NCBI RefSeq assembly: GCF_000719475.1
Contig: NZ_JOGO01000048.1
Location: 1-48,790, forward strand
Length of the DNA stretch: 48,790 nucleotides
DNA from: Streptomyces sp. NRRL F-5630
GTDB taxonomy: Bacteria; Actinomycetota; Actinomycetes; Streptomycetales; Streptomycetaceae
Direction of reading: 5' to 3'
Shown here: positions 15,787-21,589 of the stretch, piece by piece
Position numbering within the stretch: the stretch's first letter is position 1
Layout: the number at the start of each line of letters is the position of its first letter
Translations under genes and position numbers: made by a program
The notes under the pieces: generated by a model
Told to the model about the DNA's origin: nothing
Databases searched by the model: none
Seen by the model: the letters and a program-made list of their open reading frames with translations, nothing else

Positions 15787-16905
15787 TCAGGTCGCCGCCA
15801 GGTCCCGTACCGCTTCGGGTGCCGGCCCCGCCGTCGCCCCCGGTCTGAAGGCGCACGGCACGAGCGGTTCGTCCGCGTCCTCGCCCGCGACGAGCGCGGC
15901 CAGGAGCCGTACCGCCGCGGCGCCGAGCCGGGTGCGCGGGATGGCGAAGCCGGTCGGTACCGGCTCGCCCGCGAGGTCGGGGGGCGGGTCGCCGAGCAGG
16001 GCGAGGCTCAGCTCGCGCGGGCAGTCGTACCCGGCCGCAGCGACGGCCGCGCGCAGCGCCCGCCAGGCGGCGCCCGTGTCGGTCTCCTCCGCGACGAAGG
16101 CGGTGACGCCCTCCGCGCGCCAGACCCGCAGCCGCTCGGGGGTCAGGTCCCCCTCCGGCGCGGCGGTGCGGAAGACGGCGCCCTCCCGGGGCAGCCCGGC
16201 CTCCTCCAAGCCTGCGAGGAAGCCGCGTTCGCGGTCCGCCGTCGCGGGGGCCTCGTCGTCCTCGCGTACGAGGACGATCCGCCGGTGCCCGAGCGCGACG
16301 AGGTGCCGGACGACCTCGCGGCTCGCCGGGGCGTAGTCGGCCCCGACCCAGGCGAGCCCGTCCAGCTCGTCCCTGCGGCCCAGGTGCACGACGGGGAAGC
16401 CGTCGGCGACCAGTCGCCGCAGTTCGCGGGTGGGCGCGTGCCGTCCGAGGAAGAGACAGCCGTCCGCGAGCCGTACCCGGCTCAGCGCCTCGGGGCCCGG
16501 CGTCGCGCCGTGCGCGCTCGACCCCGTGAAGAGCACGAGGTCGAAGCCGCGCGCGGCGGCCTCCTGCTCGACGCCGACGAGGAACGGGTAGTACGAGTGC
16601 TGCACGTCCGTGGGGAAGGCCGCCGTGAAGCTGAAGACGCCGAGCAGGTTGTTGCCGGCCCCGGCGAGGCTGCGCGCCGCCGGGTCGGGGACGTAGCCGA
16701 GGGTGCGGGCCGCGTCCATGACCTTCCGCCGGGTCTCGTCGGAGATCGTCGCGGCCTGCGGCTTGTTGCCGAGCACGAGCGAGACGGTCGCCTGGGAGAC
16801 CCCCGCGAGACGCGCCACCTCCGCCTGTCGCGGACGCGCCCGTTTCACGGGCTCGCGCGACGCTCTCGCCGACTTGCCCGGCTTGTCCGGACTGTTGCCG
16901 TTCAC
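15787..16905 (-). CDS. LacI family transcriptional regulator
   Basis: A 372-residue LacI/GalR repressor. The helix-turn-helix is 'AEVARLAGVSQATVSLVLG' (about 28-46), followed by the hinge region 'LGYVPDPAARSLAG' and a periplasmic-binding-protein-like effector domain from about residue 85. A basic N-terminal extension of about 25 residues precedes the HTH. The start is GTG at 16905 with GAGTGAGG upstream. Two overlapping palindromic operators lie only 16 bp upstream, so it probably represses itself and the downstream oxidoreductase, hydantoinase and transporter genes. The inducer is unknown. Confidence 0.85.
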   Translation of the reverse strand: MNGNSPDKPGKSARASREPVKRARPRQAEVARLAGVSQATVSLVLGNKPQAATISDETRRKVMDAARTLGYVPDPAARSLAGAGNNLLGVFSFTAAFPTDVQHSYYPFLVGVEQEAAARGFDLVLFTGSSAHGATPGPEALSRVRLADGCLFLGRHAPTRELRRLVADGFPVVHLGRRDELDGLAWVGADYAPASREVVRHLVALGHRRIVLVREDDEAPATADRERGFLAGLEEAGLPREGAVFRTAAPEGDLTPERLRVWRAEGVTAFVAEETDTGAAWRALRAAVAAAGYDCPRELSLALLGDPPPDLAGEPVPTGFAIPRTRLGAAAVRLLAALVAGEDADEPLVPCAFRPGATAGPAPEAVRDLAAT

Positions 16906-16920
16906 GTGTCGACCTCACTC

Positions 16921-16949
16921 ACTAATGCGTATTAGTAATGCGCATTAGT
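16921..16949. promoter_or_regulatory. Two overlapping LacI-type operators
   Basis: Site 1, ACTAATGCGTATTAGT (16921-16936), is palindromic apart from one base pair. Site 2, AGTAATGCGCATTAGT (16934-16949), has the perfect core TAATGCGCATTA. They overlap by 3 bp, are strikingly AT-rich for this genome, and lie just upstream of the LacI gene start. Binding by that repressor is inferred from position and symmetry. Confidence 0.8.
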
Positions 16950-17090
16950 GAGCACTCTGCGACTCGTATGGGCGGGCGTCAAGGGGCTGGGCGGGAATTC
17001 GCGGCGCGCGGGGTGTGGGCTGCGCCACGGAAGGCGGGACAGCGAGGTGGCCAGGAGGGGGTGGACGGCCCGGGTCCCTGGGCCCTCCTT

Positions 17091-17104
17091 ACGGAATGTT
17101 CCGT
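17091..17104. promoter_or_regulatory. Palindrome ACGGAATGTTCCGT, possible operator
   Basis: A 6-bp perfect inverted repeat with a 2-base centre, followed directly by another TTCCGT half-site. It lies in the intergenic region between the LacI gene and the Usp-like gene. The geometry resembles TetR-type operators, but no candidate regulator is adjacent. Confidence 0.4.
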
Positions 17105-17131
17105 TCCGTTTACCGTCCGGTGGGCAGACTA

Positions 17132-17242
17132 GGGTCTGTCCGGCGATTCCCGTCGTCGCCCGCAGGGCGGTCGCGCGGTGCCAGGTGCGGCGAGAGGCGT
17201 GGAAGGCCTCGCGCGGCGGATGGGAGTTTGCCGGACATACCC
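17132..17242. mobile_element. MITE-like element, about 111 bp
   Basis: The ends GGGTCTGTCCGGC (17132-17144) and GCCGGACATACCC (17230-17242) are inverted repeats with one mismatch, and similarity continues weakly a further ~10 bp inward. The interior has no open frame that looks coding. The arrangement fits a non-autonomous miniature transposable element. I see no clear target-site duplication (flanks CTA and GAG). Confidence 0.6.
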
Positions 17243-17328
17243 GAGGAACGCACGCCACTCCGTCCACGGGGTAGCGGGAGACCGTAGGGCCGGTGAGCGC
17301 CGGTCCGTTGAGAGAAGAGGCGCCCGAG

Positions 17329-17808
17329 GTGTTCACGAGCGTACTGATGATCGAACAGGCCCTGTCCCAGGTGGACATCGAGTTCGTCACCACCCTGCAC
17401 GGCGAGGAGGCCGTGTCCTTCCACGTCCTGATGCAGCCCCGGGGCGACCAGGACCGGCTGCTGCGCGCCGTGGACGACGTGGCGCTCGGTGAGCTGACCG
17501 ACGCGGTGCGGGAGGCGGAGGTGCCCGAGGGCGAGTCCGCGGTGCCGCCCGCGAAGATCGCCCTGGAGCACTCGCTCCAGGCGCTGCGCGCCGCCGGTGC
17601 CCAGGCCGTGGGCCACGTCGTCGAGGACCACCCGCTCGACGCGGTCGCGAGGGCCGTCAAGGAGACCGGGGCGGACGAGGTGATCGTCCTGACCGCGCCG
17701 CACTACGTCGAGGAGTTCTTCCACCGCGACTGGGCCTCGCGCGCCCGCCACAAGGTCGGCGTCCCGGTCCTCAAGCTCTACGCGCACAGCCCGGACGCCG
17801 CGAACTGA
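17329..17808 (+). CDS. Universal stress protein-like / conserved actinobacterial protein
   Basis: About 159 residues. The second half, 'DHPLDAVARAVKETGADEVIVL' onward (about residues 100-121) and the final 'ASRARHKVGVPVLKL', follows the alternating beta-alpha pattern of the Usp/nucleotide-binding fold, though the usual G-x2-G-x9-G(S/T) ATP motif is not seen. The start is likely GTG 17329, preceded by AGAAGAGG. GTG 17293 in frame would add 12 residues. It lies 86 bp downstream of the MITE-like element and ends before a strong hairpin. The same type of gene often precedes murC in Streptomyces. The biochemical role is unknown. Confidence 0.65.
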   Translation: MFTSVLMIEQALSQVDIEFVTTLHGEEAVSFHVLMQPRGDQDRLLRAVDDVALGELTDAVREAEVPEGESAVPPAKIALEHSLQALRAAGAQAVGHVVEDHPLDAVARAVKETGADEVIVLTAPHYVEEFFHRDWASRARHKVGVPVLKLYAHSPDAAN

Positions 17809-17827
17809 CCCACCCGGCCGGGGCGCG

Positions 17828-17869
17828 CCCGGAACGCGAGGAGACCGGCGGCGGTGCTCGCGTTCCGGG
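17828..17869. terminator. Terminator hairpin after the Usp-like gene
   Basis: A perfect 13-bp stem (17828-17840 with 17857-17869) encloses a 16-base GC-rich loop, 20 bp after the stop codon. The right arm is also the start of a repeat array. Confidence 0.7.
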
Positions 17870-18000
17870 GCGGGGCGGGAGCGGTGGCGTGCTCGCGGAC
17901 CGGCGGCGTGCAGGCGGACCGGTGGCGTGCTCGCGGATCGGTGGCGCGCTCGCGTTCCGGGGGTGGGGGAGGGACCGGCGGCGGTGCTCGCGTTCCGGGG
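17843..18000. repeat. Degenerate ~19-bp repeat array bounded by a perfect 28-bp direct repeat
   Basis: A 28-bp sequence at 17843-17870 recurs exactly at 17973-18000. Between them are units of about 19 bp (from ~17889) ending in variants of GCTCGCGGACCGGTGGC and GCTCGCGTTCCGG. The 344-bp gap between the Usp-like gene and murC contains this array plus the murC leader; no gene is supported in it. Confidence 0.8.
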
Positions 18001-18152
18001 ACGGGGGAGCGCGCACCGTTACACGCTTCTCACGCGCCCCCGAGGCGCGCCGGACACCCGGGCGGCGGCCTTTAAGGTGGTCCCGATCAGTTCGCCCCCC
18101 GGGAAGCGTCGGTGACACACGCTCCTCGCCCCACCCCCTGGAGACACAGCAG

Positions 18153-19565
18153 ATGGCAGCCGGCCTTCCCCCCGCCCTCGACCGACCGCACTTCATCGGG
18201 ATCGGTGGGGCCGGGATGTCGGGCATCGCCCGGATTCTCGCCCAGCGCGGGGCGAGCGTCGCGGGCAGCGACGCGAAGGACTCGGCGACCGCCGCCTCGC
18301 TGCGCGCCCTCGGCGCCACCGTGCACCTCGGCCACGACGCGGCCCACCTCGCCGAGGACACCTCCGCCGTCGTCGTCTCGTCCGCGATCCGCGCCGACAA
18401 CCCCGAACTCGTACGGGCGAAGGAACTGGGCATCCCCGTCGTGCACCGCTCGGACGCCCTCGCCGCCCTCATGGCCGGTACGCGCCCCCTCGCGATCGCG
18501 GGCACGCACGGCAAGACGACGACGACCTCGATGCTCGCGGTGTCCCTCACGACGCTCGGTCTGGACGCCTCCTACGCGATCGGCGGCGACCTCGACGCCC
18601 CCGGCTCCAACGCCCACCACGGCACGGGAGAGATCTTCGTCGCCGAGGCCGACGAGAGCGACCGCAGCTTCCACACGTACGCGCCCGAGGTCGCCGTCGT
18701 CCTCAACGTCGAACTCGACCACCACGCGAACTACGCCTCGATCGAGGAGATCTACGAGTCCTTCGAGACCTTCGTCGGCAAGATCGTCCCCGGCGGCACC
18801 CTGGTGATCTCCGCGGACCACGAGGGCGCCCGCGAGCTGACCCGCCGCGTGCGGGACCGGGCGGACCTGCACGTCCTCACCTACGGCTCCGCCGAGGACG
18901 CGGACGTACGGGTGCTCAAGGTCGCCCCGCGCGGCCTGACCAGCGAGGTCACGGTCTCGCTGGACGGGAAGCTGCTCACGTTCACGGTCTCCGTGCCGGG
19001 CAGCCACTACGCCCACAACGCGGTCGCCGCGCTCGTCGCGGGCGTCTCGCTCGGCGTCCCCCTGCACAACCTCGCCTCCGCCCTGCGCAGCTACACGGGT
19101 GTGAAGCGGCGCCTCCAGCTCAAGGGCGAGGCGGCGGGCGTGCAGGTCGTGGACTCCTACGCGCACCACCCCACCGAGATGGCCGCCGACCTGGAGGCGA
19201 TGCGCGGCGCCGCCGAGGGGCGCATCCTCGTCGTCTTCCAGCCGCACCTGTTCTCGCGCACGCAGGAGCTGGGCAAGGAGATGGGCCAGGCCCTCGCGCT
19301 CGCCGACTCCTCGCTCGTCCTGGACATCTACCCGGCCCGCGAGGACCCCATCGAGGGGGTCACGAGCGAGCTGATCATCGCCGCGGGGCGCGCCGCGGGC
19401 GCCGACGTGAGCCCGCTGCACGCGAAGGAGGAGGTCGCGGAGGCCGTCGCGGGAATGGCGAAGCCCGGTGATCTCGTTCTCACCATGGGAGCGGGCGACG
19501 TCACGGACCTCGGCCCCGCCATCCTGGACCGGCTCGCCGCCGGACCGCACCACCCCGAGCAGTGA
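18153..19565 (+). CDS. murC: UDP-N-acetylmuramate--L-alanine ligase
   Basis: A 470-residue Mur ligase, the usual length. The N-terminal Rossmann motif is 'HFIGIGGAGMSGIA' (13-26), the ATP loop is AGTHGKTTTT (116-125, K121), and the middle domain has 'FVAEADESDRSF' and 'VVLNVELDHHANY'. The C-terminal domain includes 'VVDSYAHHPTEM' and 'FQPHLFSRT'. MurC adds L-alanine to UDP-MurNAc, the first peptide step of peptidoglycan precursor synthesis in the cytoplasm. The ATG at 18153 follows CTGGAGAC; an upstream in-frame extension through the repeat array is not credible. It is not in a division cluster here. msrB starts 10 bp after its stop and is likely co-transcribed. Confidence 0.95.
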   Translation: MAAGLPPALDRPHFIGIGGAGMSGIARILAQRGASVAGSDAKDSATAASLRALGATVHLGHDAAHLAEDTSAVVVSSAIRADNPELVRAKELGIPVVHRSDALAALMAGTRPLAIAGTHGKTTTTSMLAVSLTTLGLDASYAIGGDLDAPGSNAHHGTGEIFVAEADESDRSFHTYAPEVAVVLNVELDHHANYASIEEIYESFETFVGKIVPGGTLVISADHEGARELTRRVRDRADLHVLTYGSAEDADVRVLKVAPRGLTSEVTVSLDGKLLTFTVSVPGSHYAHNAVAALVAGVSLGVPLHNLASALRSYTGVKRRLQLKGEAAGVQVVDSYAHHPTEMAADLEAMRGAAEGRILVVFQPHLFSRTQELGKEMGQALALADSSLVLDIYPAREDPIEGVTSELIIAAGRAAGADVSPLHAKEEVAEAVAGMAKPGDLVLTMGAGDVTDLGPAILDRLAAGPHHPEQ

Positions 19566-19575
19566 GGAGCAGGCC

Positions 19576-19986
19576 ATGGCGTACAACGTCGAGAAGTCGG
19601 ACCAGGAGTGGCGCGAGGAGCTGACCCCGGACGAGTACGCGGTGCTCCGCCAGGCCGGTACCGAGCCCGCCTTCGTCGGTGAGTACACCGACACGAAGAC
19701 CAAGGGCGTCTACAACTGCCGCGCCTGCGGTGCCGAGCTGTTCACCTCGGAGACCAAGTTCGAGTCGCACTGCGGCTGGCCGTCCTTCTTCGACCCGAAG
19801 GACTCCGACGCCGTCGAGCTGATCGAGGACCGCTCGCACGGCATGGTCCGCACCGAAGTCCGCTGCGCCAACTGCGGCTCCCACCTCGGCCACGTCTTCG
19901 CGGGCGAGGGCTACGCGACCCCGACGGACCAGCGGTACTGCATCAACTCGATCTCCGTGCGGCTCGTTCCGGACGACGAGAGCTGA
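19576..19986 (+). CDS. msrB: Peptide-methionine (R)-S-oxide reductase
   Basis: A 136-residue MsrB that reduces the R-sulfoxide of methionine. The zinc site is formed by C48/C51 (CRAC) and C97/C100 (CANC). The catalytic cysteine is C122 in 'RYCINSISV'. C66 in 'SHCGWPSFF' is the likely resolving or conserved partner. GAGGAGC lies upstream of the ATG. It sits directly behind murC, and a hairpin follows it. Confidence 0.95.
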   Translation: MAYNVEKSDQEWREELTPDEYAVLRQAGTEPAFVGEYTDTKTKGVYNCRACGAELFTSETKFESHCGWPSFFDPKDSDAVELIEDRSHGMVRTEVRCANCGSHLGHVFAGEGYATPTDQRYCINSISVRLVPDDES

Positions 19987-20019
19987 CGCGAGGGGCCCGG
20001 GGCACGCGCCGGGGGCCCG

Positions 20020-20055
20020 GAAGGGGCGGGACGGTCTTACGCCGCCCGCCCCTTC
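20020..20055. terminator. Hairpin after msrB
   Basis: A perfect 11-bp stem (20020-20030 with 20045-20055) lies 33 bp beyond the msrB stop and just before the metallophosphoesterase gene. Confidence 0.65.
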
Positions 20056-20071
20056 GCTCTAGGCTCCTCGG

Positions 20072-20938
20072 GTGACCGCAACGCACAAGACCCTGCGGGC
20101 CGTCAGCGACCTGCACATCTCGTACGAGGAGAACCGGGCCCTCACCGAGGAGATCCGTCCCGCCCACCCGGAGGACTGGCTCATCGTCGCGGGCGACATC
20201 GGCGAGCGCTTCGCCGACATCGACTGGGCGCTGCGCCTCCTCGCCGACCGCTTCGCGCGCGTCGTGTGGGCGCCGGGGAACCACGAGCTGTGGACCCTGC
20301 CGGGGGAGCCGGACCAGGCACGCGGAGTGGCACGGTACGACAAGCTGGTCGCACTGTGCCGCGAGATCGGCGTCCTGACCCCCGAGGACCCCTGGCCGGT
20401 GTGGGACGGGCCCGGGGGCGGGCCGGACGGCTCCGGCGGCCCGCTCCGCATCGCCCCGCTCTTCACCCTCTACGACTACTCCTGGTACGCCCCGGGGACC
20501 ACGACCCCGGAAGCCTCGCTCGCCCGCGCGCACGAGGCGGGCATCGTCTGCACCGACGAGGCCGTACTCCACCACGAGCCGTACGCGGGCCGCGCCGAGT
20601 GGTGCGCGGACCGGATCGCCTACACCGAGAAACGCCTCGCCGAGGCGGCGGGCGGTCCGCCGCTCGTGCTCGTCAACCACTGGCCGCTCGTGCGCCGGCC
20701 GACCGAGATCATGACGCACCAGGAGTTCGTGCAGTGGTGCGGCACGGTCCGCACCGCCGACTGGCACACGCGCTTCGACGTCCGCGCCGTCGTCTACGGG
20801 CACCTGCACATCCCCCGCTCGGCCCGGTACGACGGGGTGCCCTTCGAAGAGGTGTCGCTCGGCTACCCGCGCGAGTGGAAGCGGTTCGGGCGCCGTGCCG
20901 AACTCGCCCGCCCCGTCTTCCCCGAGGTCTCCCCGTGA
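20072..20938 (+). CDS. Calcineurin-like metallophosphoesterase
   Basis: A 288-residue protein with all blocks of the dimetal phosphoesterase fold: 'VSDLHISY' (D-x-H), 'VAGDIGE' (GD), 'APGNHELW' (GNHE), 'LVNHWPL' (H) and 'YGHLHIP' (GHxH). The start is GTG 20072 at the end of a GC-rich leader. Its stop overlaps the GTG of the phosphopantetheinyl transferase gene by 4 bp, so the two are coupled. A link to phosphopantetheine turnover, such as acyl carrier protein hydrolase-type activity, is suggested only by that coupling. Confidence 0.85.
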   Translation: MTATHKTLRAVSDLHISYEENRALTEEIRPAHPEDWLIVAGDIGERFADIDWALRLLADRFARVVWAPGNHELWTLPGEPDQARGVARYDKLVALCREIGVLTPEDPWPVWDGPGGGPDGSGGPLRIAPLFTLYDYSWYAPGTTTPEASLARAHEAGIVCTDEAVLHHEPYAGRAEWCADRIAYTEKRLAEAAGGPPLVLVNHWPLVRRPTEIMTHQEFVQWCGTVRTADWHTRFDVRAVVYGHLHIPRSARYDGVPFEEVSLGYPREWKRFGRRAELARPVFPEVSP

Positions 20939-21564
20939 TCCACCGCGTACTGCCCGAGGGCATCAGCGCCGCGCACCACCACGGCACGGACCCGCACGCC
21001 ACGCTCTTCCCCGAGGAGGAGCCCTTCGTGGCGCGCGCGGTCGCCAAACGGCGCGCGGAGTACACGACGGTGCGGGCCTGCGCGCGCCGCGCGCTCGCGG
21101 CGCTCGGCCGCCCGCCGGTCCCGCTCCTCCCCGGCGAGCGCGGCGCCCCCGGCTGGCCCCCGGGGATCGTCGGCAGCATGACGCACTGCCCCGGCTACAG
21201 CGCCGCCGCCGTGGCCCCGGCCGACGACTGGCGCGGCCTCGGCATCGACGCGGAGGAGAACGCGCCCCTGCCTCCGGGCGTCCTCGACCTGATCGCCCTG
21301 CCGTCCGACCGCGAGGCCCTCGCGGCCCTCCCCCCTGAGGGCCCCTCCTGGGACCGCATCCTCTTCAGCGCGAAGGAGTCGGTCTACAAGGCGTGGTTCC
21401 CGCTGGCCCGCCGCTTCCTCGACTTCTCGGAGGCGGAACTCGTCCTGTCCACGGACGGCACCTTCGCGGCACGCGTCCTGGTGGCGGGCCCCGTGAGGGA
21501 GCTGAGCGGGAGATGGGCGGCGGGGGACGGGCTGGTGGTGACGGCGGTGACGGTACGGGAGTGA
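20935..21564 (+). CDS. 4'-phosphopantetheinyl transferase (Sfp/EntD type)
   Basis: A 209-residue PPTase with the expected Mg-binding 'GIDAEENAPL' (D105, E107) and 'FSAKESVYKAW' (E148, K152). The CoA-contacting N-terminal basic segment is 'AKRRAEYTTVRACARRAL'. Such enzymes activate carrier-protein domains of polyketide and non-ribosomal peptide synthases. No biosynthetic cluster is present in this window, so it probably serves clusters elsewhere. The GTG start overlaps the metallophosphoesterase stop. It converges with the GAP1 gene 25 bp away. Confidence 0.88.
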   Translation: MIHRVLPEGISAAHHHGTDPHATLFPEEEPFVARAVAKRRAEYTTVRACARRALAALGRPPVPLLPGERGAPGWPPGIVGSMTHCPGYSAAAVAPADDWRGLGIDAEENAPLPPGVLDLIALPSDREALAALPPEGPSWDRILFSAKESVYKAWFPLARRFLDFSEAELVLSTDGTFAARVLVAGPVRELSGRWAAGDGLVVTAVTVRE

Positions 21565-21589
21565 GGGGAGCCCTCGGCCGGGGCGGCGC

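Noticed and set aside
16932..17660. Minus-strand gene opposite the Usp-like region
   Set aside because: It spans the MITE-like element and is Ser/Thr/Arg-rich without motifs; the plus-strand Usp-like protein is better supported.
17843..18000. Possible CRISPR array
   Set aside because: Unit lengths are irregular, there are no unique spacers of constant length, and no cas genes are nearby.
17889..18152. N-terminal extension of MurC through the repeat array
   Set aside because: The frame is open only because of GC bias; the ATG at 18153 has a ribosome site and gives the usual MurC length.
20935..21564. A biosynthetic gene cluster around the phosphopantetheinyl transferase
   Set aside because: No carrier-protein, ketosynthase, adenylation or tailoring genes occur in the window.
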